This document shows, piece by piece, positions 7,917 through 15,560 of a stretch of 22,100 bases of DNA; the stretch's first letter is position 1, and each line of letters starts with the position of its first letter. The position numbers and the translations under genes were made by a program. Location: the NCBI GenBank assembly GCA_927910885.1, contig CAKMOD010000040.1:1-22100 (forward strand), given 5' to 3'. Origin of the DNA: an uncultured Prevotella sp. (GTDB lineage Bacteria > Bacteroidota > Bacteroidia > Bacteroidales > Bacteroidaceae). The notes below the pieces were generated by a model that worked only from the letters and a program-made list of their open reading frames with translations, had not been told where the DNA came from and searched no databases.

Positions 7917-10442
7917 ATGGTAAAGAAAATATTTAAATTCATTAGAAGTTTATTCCGTGGGATACTTAATTTCTTCCCCTGGTATGCAAAATTATATAAA
8001 GGTCGTGCTTGGTACACAAAGATGGCCGTAGGAGTTGTATCTTTTTTTGTAGCTATCTTCCTCTATTTAGGAATGGTAGATATTAATTTCCTTTGGCTCT
8101 TTGGTAAGTCACCTGGCTTTGTTGAAATCAAGACCCCACCAACTTATGCAGCATCAGAGATTTATAGTGCAGACTCTGTCCTCATCGGTAGATTCTATAA
8201 AGAGAATCGTACACCAGTAAAGTATGAGGAGGTAACCCCTGCATTCTGGAATGCACTCATCAGCACAGAGGACGAGCGCTTCTATAGCCATAATGGTATA
8301 GACTTTATGGGTATTGGTGGTGCTATTAAAGATGCTGTAACTCGTGGTGGTGGTCGTGGAGCTTCAACAATCACACAACAATTGGCAAAGAATATGTTTC
8401 GCGTTCGTACGCAGTATTCTTCGGGTTTGTTGGGGCATGTTCCAGGCCTACGAATGCTCATCATGAAGAGTAAAGAATGGATTATTGCCGTAAAGTTGGA
8501 ACTTATCTATTCTAAGAAAGAGATTCTAACAATGTATGCCAATACAGTCGACTTTGGTAATAACTCTTTTGGTGTAAAGACAGCAGCAAAGACTTATTTT
8601 AATACCAATCCATCACGTTTGACGGTTGATCAAGCTGCAACATTAGTAGGTATGCTGAAAGCAACAACCTATTACAACCCTATCCTTCATCCAAAGAATT
8701 CTATCCGCCGCCGTAATACTGTGTTATATAACATGGTAACACATAACGTATTACCTCGCAATGAATACGCAACATATTCAAAGCTTCCTATGAAGTTGGA
8801 TGTACATGTTGAGGAAAACTATGATGGCCAGGCACAATACTTCCGAGAGTATATATCTGATTATTTCAAAGACTGGATGAAAGACAATGGCTACGACCTT
8901 TATAGTAGTGGTCTGAAAATATATACGACAATTGATACTCGTATGCAAAAGTATGCTGAACAAGCTGCAACAAAGCAGATGAAAAAGGTTCAGAGTTCTT
9001 TTGATACTCACTGGCGTGGCATGCAGCCTTGGCGTGATGCAAAGGGAAATGAGATTCCTGGTTTTATTGAAGGTATTGCTGAGCGTCAGCCTTTCTATAA
9101 GAAGCTATTACAGAAATATCCTAACCAGCCTGATAGTGTTCTGTATTATCTCAATAAGCCACATAAGGTTACCCTCTTCGACTATGAAAAGGGACATATT
9201 GAGAAAGAGATGTCATCAATGGACTCTATCCGTTATATGGTGAAGTTCATGCACTGCGCAATGGTTGCTATGGAGCCAGAAACAGGTGCAGTACGTGCTT
9301 GGGTAGGCGACATCGACTTCAAGACTTGGAAATATGATAAGGTTGTTGCACAGCGTCAGCCAGGTTCAACTTTCAAACTTTTTGTTTATTCAGAAGCATT
9401 CAATCAAGGACTTACTCCTTGTGATAAGCGTCGTGACGAGTATATCAGCATGGAAGTACTCGACAAGAAGACAGGTCAGATGAAGACTTGGACTCCACAC
9501 AACGCCAATGGTAGATTCTCTAACGACTCTATCACATTGAAGAGTGCTTTTGCACGCAGTACCAACTCTATTGCAGTCCGCTTAGGACAAGAGATGGGTA
9601 TCAAGAATATTATTCGTACTGCACAAGAGATGGGTATCAAGAGTCCGTTGGATGATGAGCCATCTTTAGCACTCGGCTCAAGTGATGTTAACCTCTTAGA
9701 ATTGGTAAATGCCTACAGCACTATTGCAAATGATGGCGAACATCACGCTCCAGTTGTCGTTACACACATCTTAGATAAGGATGGAAATGAGGTATATGTA
9801 GCACCAAAAGGTCATGAGAAAGCTTTACCTTACAAGACAGCATTCCTCATGCAAGAAATGTTGAAGGCTGGTGTTAATGAAGGTGGAGGTACAAGTCAGG
9901 CACTCCGTCATTATACATCTGGTGATACAGATTGGGGAGGAAAGACTGGTACAAGTAATAACCACTCTGATGCATGGTTTATAGCCGTCAGTCCAAAACT
10001 CGTTGTCGGTGCATGGGTAGGTGGTGAATACCGTTCTATTCATTTCCGTACAGGCGCTTTAGGTCAAGGTTCAAAGACCGCGTTACCTATCTGTGGAGAG
10101 TTTATTTATAGTTTAATGCGTGATAAGGCTTTCCAAAAGTATCATGCTAAGTGGCAGTTAGATCCAGACGAGGATATCGACCCATCAATGTATAACTGTC
10201 AACCTACAGTAATTCATCGAGCATTACCAGATTCGATAGATGACTTTACAACCAGACGTAGACATCATCAGAATGAGGAAGAAGAACCTATCGATGGAAA
10301 CGATAACACAGACGAAGGTGGGTTTATATTAGAGCCTGCTCCACAGCCTACGCCAGAGCGACAGGGCAATAGTTCTAATAATGAGTCACCACAAATTATA
10401 AAGAAGGCAAAGAAGCCTCGCAGTGAGGATATGGAAATTTAA
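7917..10442 (+). CDS. Class A penicillin-binding protein (bifunctional transglycosylase/transpeptidase)
   Basis: This enzyme polymerises lipid II into glycan strands and cross-links them in the periplasm. The 841 residues comprise a basic cytoplasmic N-terminus, one membrane anchor (about 35-53), a GT51 domain with catalytic Glu118 (STEDERFYSH) and GASTITQQLAKNM (148-160), and a transpeptidase domain with S484-TFK, S548-TN and K676-TGT. All catalytic motifs are intact. The C-terminal tail after about 755 is hydrophilic and low-complexity (acidic run EEEEP, Pro-rich, then Lys/Arg-rich). It is a PBP1a-type (mrcA-like) protein; which E. coli paralogue it functionally replaces cannot be told. The helicase gene follows after 64 bases with no consensus promoter between. 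Confidence 0.95.
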   Translation: MVKKIFKFIRSLFRGILNFFPWYAKLYKGRAWYTKMAVGVVSFFVAIFLYLGMVDINFLWLFGKSPGFVEIKTPPTYAASEIYSADSVLIGRFYKENRTPVKYEEVTPAFWNALISTEDERFYSHNGIDFMGIGGAIKDAVTRGGGRGASTITQQLAKNMFRVRTQYSSGLLGHVPGLRMLIMKSKEWIIAVKLELIYSKKEILTMYANTVDFGNNSFGVKTAAKTYFNTNPSRLTVDQAATLVGMLKATTYYNPILHPKNSIRRRNTVLYNMVTHNVLPRNEYATYSKLPMKLDVHVEENYDGQAQYFREYISDYFKDWMKDNGYDLYSSGLKIYTTIDTRMQKYAEQAATKQMKKVQSSFDTHWRGMQPWRDAKGNEIPGFIEGIAERQPFYKKLLQKYPNQPDSVLYYLNKPHKVTLFDYEKGHIEKEMSSMDSIRYMVKFMHCAMVAMEPETGAVRAWVGDIDFKTWKYDKVVAQRQPGSTFKLFVYSEAFNQGLTPCDKRRDEYISMEVLDKKTGQMKTWTPHNANGRFSNDSITLKSAFARSTNSIAVRLGQEMGIKNIIRTAQEMGIKSPLDDEPSLALGSSDVNLLELVNAYSTIANDGEHHAPVVVTHILDKDGNEVYVAPKGHEKALPYKTAFLMQEMLKAGVNEGGGTSQALRHYTSGDTDWGGKTGTSNNHSDAWFIAVSPKLVVGAWVGGEYRSIHFRTGALGQGSKTALPICGEFIYSLMRDKAFQKYHAKWQLDPDEDIDPSMYNCQPTVIHRALPDSIDDFTTRRRHHQNEEEEPIDGNDNTDEGGFILEPAPQPTPERQGNSSNNESPQIIKKAKKPRSEDMEI

Positions 10443-10506
10443 GTAATAAATATAAATTAGCAGCAAAGCTATAAACTATTGAGGCTAAATATAGCCCCCA
10501 TAATTA

Positions 10507-12036
10507 ATGTCACAAAAGAAAGTAAACATAGATGTAAATGCGATTGATTTGGATAATTCAGAGTTCCAAAAGGCACTTCAGATTATTCAGTTCACAAATA
10601 ATTCCCTTTTCCTTACAGGCAAAGCAGGAACAGGAAAGTCTACGTTTCTACGTTACATTGCTGCTACAACAAAGAAAAAACATATTATTCTTGCCCCTAC
10701 TGGTATTGCTGCTATTAATGCAAGCGGTAGTACACTACACAGTTTCTTTAAACTTCCTTTTTATCCACTTGTTCCTACAGATAAACGTTATTCTGCTCGT
10801 AATATACGCAGCACGATGAAATATAATGGTGATAAGTGCAAACTCTTAAGAGAAGTGGAACTAATCATCATTGATGAAATCAGTATGGTGAGAGCCGACA
10901 TTATCGACTTCATAGATAAGGTATTGCGCATATACAATCGTAATATGCGCGAACCATTCGGAGGGAAACAACTTCTCTTAGTGGGGGATATTTATCAGTT
11001 AGAGCCTGTTTTAAAAGAAGAGGATCGTCAACTCTTACAACCTTATTATCCGAGTAGTTACTTCTTTGATGCAAAGGTGTTCCAAGATTATCCACTTGTA
11101 AGCATTGAACTTAATAAGGTATATCGTCAGAACGATGCTCACTTTATTTCTATTCTTGATCACATTCGCACAAATCAAGTTACAGACACAGATTTCAAAC
11201 TCATCAATGAGCGTGTTGGTGCAAGCTTGGAAAATGCTAACAAGCCAGAAGGAGATTTTACAATTACCCTATCTACTAAGCGAGATACAGTAGACTGGAT
11301 AAACAGCGAAGGACTTGACAGTCTTGATGGAGAGCCGGTAATGTTCTTAGGTGAAATTAAAGGGGAGTTCCCTGAGAGCAGTCTTCCAACTCCTATTGAG
11401 TTAAATCTCAAAGTTGGGGCGCATATCATGTTTATCAAAAATGACATTGAGCACCAGTGGGTAAATGGCACTTTGGGTATAATTATTGGGATAGATGAAG
11501 AGGCAGGCATCCTCTATGTCCATACTGAAGAAGGCGATGACTTGCAGGTACAGCGCGAGATGTGGGAGAATATAAGGTATCGATTCAACGAGGAAGAACA
11601 GAGAATTGAAGAGGAACAAATAGGAACTTATATACAATTCCCCATCAAGTTGGCTTGGGCTATTACTGTACATAAAAGTCAAGGACTAACATTCAAAAAC
11701 GTAAATATCGATTTTACAGGCGGTGTCTTTGCAGGTGGTCAAGCATACGTTGCCCTATCACGCTGTACAAGTCTGGAGGGTATTACACTCAAAGAACCCC
11801 TACGAAGAAACGAGGTATTTGTTAGAAGTGAAGTATCGCAGTTTGCCAGACACTACAATGATAATAATATTATATCAACAGTACTCAAGCAGAGCAAGGC
11901 TGACAAAGAATACTTCGATGCCGCACATGCCTTCGATAATGGAGATTTTGATGCCTTTCTTCGTAACTTTTTCCTTGCCATTCATAGCCGGTATGATATT
12001 GAACGGCCTGCAGCCAAAACGTTTTATCAGACGTAA
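10507..12036 (+). CDS. Pif1/RecD-like DNA helicase, main part (reading frame broken at its 3' end)
   Basis: A superfamily 1B helicase expected to unwind DNA 5'-3' using ATP. Walker A is GKAGTGKST (38-46), Walker B IIDE (121-124), a QLEPV-type motif follows in LLVGDIYQLEPV, and the C-terminal motifs HKSQGLTF and YVALSRCTSLEGI are present, so the motor is complete. The frame ends at 12036 shortly after RPAAK with an unconvincing tail (TFYQT). Reading one base further along from about 12016-12020 continues into a coherent helical and TPR-like tail up to 12280. An extra A in the AAAA run there would explain this. The intact protein would be about 590 residues rather than 509. Because the motor is untouched, the shortened protein could still work. 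Confidence 0.85.
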   Translation: MSQKKVNIDVNAIDLDNSEFQKALQIIQFTNNSLFLTGKAGTGKSTFLRYIAATTKKKHIILAPTGIAAINASGSTLHSFFKLPFYPLVPTDKRYSARNIRSTMKYNGDKCKLLREVELIIIDEISMVRADIIDFIDKVLRIYNRNMREPFGGKQLLLVGDIYQLEPVLKEEDRQLLQPYYPSSYFFDAKVFQDYPLVSIELNKVYRQNDAHFISILDHIRTNQVTDTDFKLINERVGASLENANKPEGDFTITLSTKRDTVDWINSEGLDSLDGEPVMFLGEIKGEFPESSLPTPIELNLKVGAHIMFIKNDIEHQWVNGTLGIIIGIDEEAGILYVHTEEGDDLQVQREMWENIRYRFNEEEQRIEEEQIGTYIQFPIKLAWAITVHKSQGLTFKNVNIDFTGGVFAGGQAYVALSRCTSLEGITLKEPLRRNEVFVRSEVSQFARHYNDNNIISTVLKQSKADKEYFDAAHAFDNGDFDAFLRNFFLAIHSRYDIERPAAKTFYQT

Positions 12037-12280
12037 ACTAAATATCATCAATCAACTACGTAATGAAAATGAGCTACTTAAGAAGCAGCAAGCAGAAAAG
12101 AATGAGTATCTCAAAGAATTGTCTGTAGAATACGTTATGATGGGTAAAGAGTGCGAGCGCGAAGAAATGACTGAGGCCGCCATTGCCAACTATGAAAAGG
12201 CTCTTGCCCTCTATCCTGACAACCCAACAGCACAGAAAAGATTGAAGAAATTAAAACCTTCGTCCATCAAAAAGAAATAA
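12022..12280 (+). pseudogene. Out-of-frame C-terminal segment of the helicase (coiled-coil/TPR-like)
   Basis: In the frame shifted by one base, the sequence encodes RFIRRKLNIINQLRNENELL, a charged helical stretch, then a TPR-like unit (MGKECEREEMTEAAIANYEK with ALALYPDNP), ending in a Lys-rich tail and TAA at 12278-12280. It has no plausible start of its own: the same frame upstream of about 12015 is a shadow of the helicase. It ends 3 bases before the next ATG, the spacing expected of a cotranscribed, formerly intact gene. A sequencing or assembly indel is as likely as a real mutation. Confidence 0.65.
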
Positions 12281-12283
12281 ACA

Positions 12284-12799
12284 ATGGAAAAGAATAAGAG
12301 TTTTTCAAAAATTATAGCATCTATCGTTTTTGGTATTGTTTTCATTATCATTGCTATTGCATCTTGCTATCAAAGCAAAACTATTGAAGATAGTAACATT
12401 GGAGATACCGTCGCTGCAAAAGAGTTTACTCCACATGTTGAAAACGGTAAGCTAAATGTTGATTTACATAGTATTACTTCTATTCGTTTTCCAAAATACA
12501 AAACGGCAAAAGCAACCCCTTTCATACCCGACTCTGTTAGTTTAGCAGCTGATGAAGAATCGGTTGCAAGCGGTAACTATTCAGCAACACTACTTCTTGA
12601 CACTATTCCCAGCAAGGAGTTCTACCAGAGTATTGAACTTGCTGCACAACGTGATACTTGCTGGGATATTAATAAGTTTGCTTATACTTATGAACGGAAA
12701 GATAAAGCAGGTGGTATGTATAAAGTCGTATTTAGTAAAGGTGGACAGCAGATTTTTGTCACTCATCTAAATAAAGACATGATAAAAAATAAGCAATAA
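12284..12799 (+). CDS. Small probable lipoprotein, function unknown
   Basis: A 171-residue protein with a basic N-terminus, a long hydrophobic stretch (10-27) and a lipobox-like IASC at 25-28, so Cys28 is the likely lipidated residue; a plain membrane anchor is the alternative. The mature part is polar with several predicted beta strands (GGMYKVVFSKGGQQIFVTHL near the C-terminus) and no recognisable domain. It starts 3 bases after the end of the helicase tail, so the two are almost certainly cotranscribed. I do not recognise a family. Confidence 0.7.
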   Translation: MEKNKSFSKIIASIVFGIVFIIIAIASCYQSKTIEDSNIGDTVAAKEFTPHVENGKLNVDLHSITSIRFPKYKTAKATPFIPDSVSLAADEESVASGNYSATLLLDTIPSKEFYQSIELAAQRDTCWDINKFAYTYERKDKAGGMYKVVFSKGGQQIFVTHLNKDMIKNKQ

Positions 12800-12883
12800 G
12801 CTTATTACTTAAATAAAAACAAGACCGATATTGTTCTGAAAAATATTTACATTAACTATTAACAAAATTACCTAACAATAAGT

Positions 12884-12900
12884 CTAAAATAGCATTTTAG
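12884..12900. repeat. Perfect 7-bp inverted repeat next to a promoter element
   Basis: CTAAAAT, AGC, ATTTTAG forms a perfect dyad of 7-bp arms and a 3-base centre, ending two bases before the TATATTTG element at 12903. The position, inside the -33/-7 spacer, suits an operator. It could also be a hairpin after the lipoprotein gene, but no T-run follows. Confidence 0.55.
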
Positions 12901-12902
12901 CA

Positions 12903-12910
12903 TATATTTG
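12903..12910 (+). promoter_or_regulatory. -7 element reading into a gene-free interval
   Basis: TATATTTG matches TAnnTTTG on the plus strand. No -33 TTG is visible 19-20 bp upstream. Nothing coding follows before the terminator at 13141, so if active it would make an RNA of about 260 bases. Confidence 0.4.
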
Positions 12911-12913
12911 TAA

Positions 12914-13177
12914 CTAACAGACATTCATGCAGTTACAAGTAACTACACAAAAAAGGTGCTTAATTAGAACTTCAAAAAGGGCGTTAGTAACATGCCAAAA
13001 GAGCATCTTTAAGCATCCAAGTAAGGCTTAATTAAAATGGTATTAAGCCTAAACATATTTCTCAAGGGTAAAAATTCTCTTACAAAACATAAAACGTTCT
13101 CCCCCCACACTGCACAAACTACATTTTGAAAAAAGAGCATAAAAAAGTGTCAAGACAGCTGCCTTGACACTTTTTTT
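12914..13177 (+). ncRNA. Candidate small RNA between a promoter element and a strong terminator
   Basis: This stretch has no convincing ORF on either strand but is bounded by TATATTTG at 12903-12910 and the hairpin/T7 at 13141-13177. Inside are a 9-bp perfect hairpin (AGGCTTAAT 13024-13032 with ATTAAGCCT 13042-13050), a second copy of GCTTAATTA (12958-12966 and 13027-13035) that could compete for the same partner, and a possible long-range pairing of TGCAGT near 12929 with ACTGCA near 13110. I do not recognise a known RNA family. The terminator may instead serve only the converging ferritin gene. Confidence 0.35.
13141..13177. terminator. Strong bidirectional terminator downstream of ferritin
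   Basis: AAAAAAGTGTCAAG (13141-13154) and CTTGACACTTTTTT (13163-13176) are perfect complementary 14-base arms around an 8-base loop, with T runs on both strands. It lies 16 bases beyond the ferritin stop codon and can also stop plus-strand transcription arriving from 12903. Confidence 0.9.
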
Positions 13178-13192
13178 ATATTCTTTCAACTC

Positions 13193-13678
13193 TTAAAGAG
13201 CCTGCTCGAGTTTGCTATCAATATGTGCAATAGCATGGCTTTCCAAGTGAGCGAATGAATCGAGAATATCCTTAACATTCTTCTCTTCCTCTACTTGCTC
13301 ATCAATATACTTTGCAATGAAGTTCTGTGATGCGCGATCCTTCTCCTCATCAGCAACATCTGCCAACTTGTTGATAAGTTCTGTAACCTTCTGCTCATGC
13401 GCAAAAGTATCAACAAAAGCCTCCTTAGCGTCTGTCCAACTTGTCTTAACAGCATCGATACTGGTAAGGATAACCTCACCACCACGGTGAAGAACAAACT
13501 GAGCCATATCCATTGCGTGCTGTCTCTCCTCTTCAGCCTGCTTGTACATCCAGCTTGAGAAGCCCTTCCAGCCTTCCTTACGGAACCAGCATGACATCTG
13601 TAAATAGAGATTTGATGACCACATTTCTGCCGCAATCTGCGCATTGAACGCATCCTGCATTTTCTTTGATATATTCAT
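13193..13678 (-). CDS. ftnA: Bacterial non-heme ferritin
   Basis: The 161-residue protein oxidises Fe(II) and stores iron in a 24-subunit cytoplasmic shell. Ferroxidase-centre residues are all visible: E18, E51 and H54 (EEERQH), E95, Q128 and E131 (DEQVEEE). These match the FtnA type; the absence of a haem-ligand pattern argues against bacterioferritin. The gene has the best kind of promoter in this window (13744-13775), a 65-base leader and its own terminator, so it is a single-gene transcription unit and probably well expressed. Iron or oxygen control is likely in this family, but I see no recognisable operator. Confidence 0.95.
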   Translation of the reverse strand: MNISKKMQDAFNAQIAAEMWSSNLYLQMSCWFRKEGWKGFSSWMYKQAEEERQHAMDMAQFVLHRGGEVILTSIDAVKTSWTDAKEAFVDTFAHEQKVTELINKLADVADEEKDRASQNFIAKYIDEQVEEEKNVKDILDSFAHLESHAIAHIDSKLEQAL

Positions 13679-13743
13679 TTCTTGTTTTTTTTAATTAGCA
13701 ATTAATTACTTACTTTGTTAGTCACTAATAATAATTCCGACTG

Positions 13744-13775
13744 CAAAATTACAACATTATTGTTATTTTTCCAAA
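13744..13775 (-). promoter_or_regulatory. Full -33/-7 promoter of the ferritin gene
   Basis: The minus strand carries TTTG (13772-13775), a 20-bp spacer and TAATTTTG (13744-13751), a complete Bacteroidetes promoter, followed by about 65 bases to the ATG at 13678. Confidence 0.75.
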
Positions 13776-13903
13776 TTATCTACTCGAAAATATGACTTTA
13801 CAAACAAACATTAAAGGTTATTATACAGTTTTACAAAGGATTACCTTATATACATAACATTAGCATTACACTATCAAAATCCTCTCACAAAATAATCTTA
13901 TAT

Positions 13904-13969
13904 CTCCTTTCAAACGAAGTGTTTGTGCCTAACACATATCGTGTTGATGGTAAACACCAATAGTGCGGG
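13904..13969 (-). repeat. 22-bp-period dyad repeat array, copy A
   Basis: On the minus strand, units at 13948-13969, 13926-13947 and a decayed one at 13904-13925 repeat every 22 bases. Unit 1 contains CCGCAC, TATTG, GTGTTTACCA; unit 2 contains AACAC, GATAT, GTGTT; unit 3 contains CAAAC, ACTTC, GTTTG. Each is a short dyad. Unit 1 matches unit 1 of copy B (20469-20490) at 19 of 22 positions, and unit 2 matches at 15 of 22. The array lies in the 509-bp gene-free interval between ferritin and ilvE. Confidence 0.7.
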
Positions 13970-14051
13970 GCAGTAATTAACTTACTAAATATTGCTATAG
14001 AAACTGTAATTTAATATTATTGAGAATGAGGTTTATACACAAATAGGAATA

Positions 14052-14059
14052 CAAAGGTA
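14052..14059 (-). promoter_or_regulatory. Possible distal -7 element between ilvE and ferritin
   Basis: The minus strand reads TACCTTTG, just past the ilvE terminator. If used, its transcript would run through repeat copy A and on into ferritin. The -33 position reads TTTA, a near match only. Confidence 0.3.
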
Positions 14060-14080
14060 TTTCATCGTACTTTTGTATAT

Positions 14081-14140
14081 AAAAAAAGATTTGCATCAAG
14101 GCAGTTACTAAAGGTAAACCTAAGCTTTGATGCAAATCTT
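14081..14140 (-). terminator. Terminator of ilvE
   Basis: Perfect 14-base arms at 14086-14099 and 14127-14140 (AAGATTTGCATCAA and its complement) enclose a 27-base loop, and on the minus strand are followed by seven T (14081-14087). It begins 47 bases after the ilvE stop codon. The unusually large loop is the only odd feature. Confidence 0.8.
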
Positions 14141-14187
14141 AATATTATCAATGTATCTTTGTAAACGTATGTTTGTTCTATCAAAGA

Positions 14188-15204
14188 TTATTCAATTACA
14201 ACAGTTGTCCAACCATGCTTATCCTCTATAATACCATACTGAATGCCACAGAGTGTTTCATAAAGTTTAGTTGACCATGGTCCTGGCTTATCACCAAAAT
14301 TATAAACCTTGCCTGTATCCATGTCATCAAGATGTGATATTGGAGAGATAACAGCTGCTGTTCCACAAGCACCTGCCTCCTCAAAGCTATCCAACTCATC
14401 TTCTGAAATAGGACGACGCTCTACCTTCATACCAAGGTCTTCAGCAATTTGCATCAGACTCTTATTTGTTATAGATGGTAAGATAGAACTTGACTTAGGA
14501 GTAACGTATGTGTTATTCTTAATACCAAAGAAGTTGGCTGCACCACACTCGTCAACATATTTCTTCTCTTTTGCATCCAAATAGAATTCTGAAGCATAAC
14601 CTTGCTCATGTGCACGACGATTAGCTCTCAGTGATGCAGCATAATTACCGCCCACTTTGTACATACCTGTTCCTAATGGAGCTGCACGATCAACATCACG
14701 AACGATAACATAAGGATTAGCACTGAAGCCACCCTTAAAGTAAGGACCAACGGGGGTAACAAAGATTAAGAAACAATATTCTTCTGCTGGGCGAACACCC
14801 ACCTGAGCTGATGTTCCAATTAACAACGGACGAATATAGAGTGAAGCACCGCTCTCGTATGGTGGGATAAACTCCTGATTAAGACGAACAACTTTCTTAA
14901 CCATTTCAACAAATAACTCTGTTGGCACCTCTGGCATTACAATACCACGGCTTGTATTCTGCATTCGTTCTGCATTTTCTTCTACACGAAAAACACGCAC
15001 TTTACCATCTGGGCAACGATATGCTTTCAAACCTTCAAAAGCCTCTTGACCATAGTGAAGACAAGTTGCCGCCATGTGAAGCTTAAGATATTCGTCTGAA
15101 CAGACTTCTACCTCACCCCACTTACCATTACGATAGTAACAGCGAACATTATAATCTGTTGGCATATAGCCAAATGACAAAGTTGACCATTCGATATTCT
15201 TCAT
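14188..15204 (-). CDS. ilvE: Branched-chain amino acid aminotransferase
   Basis: This fold-type IV PLP enzyme interconverts Leu/Ile/Val and their 2-oxo acids. The 338-residue length fits the longer BCAT group. Visible motifs are CLHYGQEAFEGLKAYR (49-63), the SLYIRPLLIGTSAQVGV substrate region, the PLP lysine in MYKVGGNYAAS (K183), and YVDECGAANFF with the later GACGTAAVISPI. It has its own full promoter and terminator and stands as a single-gene unit. No leader-peptide attenuator is evident in the 40-base leader. Confidence 0.95.
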   Translation of the reverse strand: MKNIEWSTLSFGYMPTDYNVRCYYRNGKWGEVEVCSDEYLKLHMAATCLHYGQEAFEGLKAYRCPDGKVRVFRVEENAERMQNTSRGIVMPEVPTELFVEMVKKVVRLNQEFIPPYESGASLYIRPLLIGTSAQVGVRPAEEYCFLIFVTPVGPYFKGGFSANPYVIVRDVDRAAPLGTGMYKVGGNYAASLRANRRAHEQGYASEFYLDAKEKKYVDECGAANFFGIKNNTYVTPKSSSILPSITNKSLMQIAEDLGMKVERRPISEDELDSFEEAGACGTAAVISPISHLDDMDTGKVYNFGDKPGPWSTKLYETLCGIQYGIIEDKHGWTTVVIE

Positions 15205-15244
15205 ATTATTTTCGTGTTAAGTTATTATTCATGACAATGATGTA

Positions 15245-15276
15245 CAAAAGTAAACAAAATTATCTTACCATGCAAC
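15245..15276 (-). promoter_or_regulatory. Full -33/-7 promoter of ilvE
   Basis: The minus strand has GTTG (15273-15276), a 20-bp spacer and TACTTTTG (15245-15252), then 40 bases to the ATG at 15204. Confidence 0.7.
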
Positions 15277-15301
15277 CAAATGACAAGTTAATTAAACTTA
15301 C

Positions 15302-15322
15302 TTCTTATTTTCTAAATAAGAA
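15302..15322 (-). terminator. Weak AT-rich hairpin after xseB
   Basis: TTCTTATTT (15302-15310) and AAATAAGAA (15314-15322) pair perfectly around a 3-base loop, 9 bases past the xseB stop. The stem is A/T-rich and lacks a clear T-run, so termination is uncertain. Confidence 0.3.
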
Positions 15323-15331
15323 ACCTGTACT

Positions 15332-15520
15332 TTATTGCTTATCTAAAAGCTTTTGAATCTCGTCATCGGTACGTTTCAGCTTTTGTTTACAGAGTTTTAC
15401 TAACTCTTGTGCCTGCTTTAATTGGGCTGCCATAGAATCAATATCGAGTTCACCTCGTTCCATTTTATCAACAATAGCTTCCAGTTGACGAACTGCTTCT
15501 TCGTATTTTATATCTTTCAT
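15332..15520 (-). CDS. xseB: Exodeoxyribonuclease VII small subunit
   Basis: A 62-residue helical protein with the family pattern YEEAVRQLEAIVDKMERGEL followed by QAQELVKLCKQKL. It binds the long helical C-terminus of XseA in several copies to form exonuclease VII, which degrades single-stranded DNA from both ends. It follows xseA by 40 bases on the same strand with no promoter element between, as expected for a shared operon. Confidence 0.93.
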   Translation of the reverse strand: MKDIKYEEAVRQLEAIVDKMERGELDIDSMAAQLKQAQELVKLCKQKLKRTDDEIQKLLDKQ

Positions 15521-15560
15521 TGCTCTATTTACTTTTATAATATATGGAATAATATGTTCT

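Noticed and set aside
11723..12015. Independent gene in the second frame before the helicase frameshift
   Set aside because: Upstream of about 12015 this frame is a shadow of the helicase motor motifs; only the part after the shift point is coherent.
14068..14161. Plus-strand TAnnTTTG matches at 14068-14075 and 14154-14161
   Set aside because: They face into the ilvE terminator and the ilvE 3' end (antisense), with no -33 box and nothing coding downstream; chance matches are expected in AT-rich DNA.
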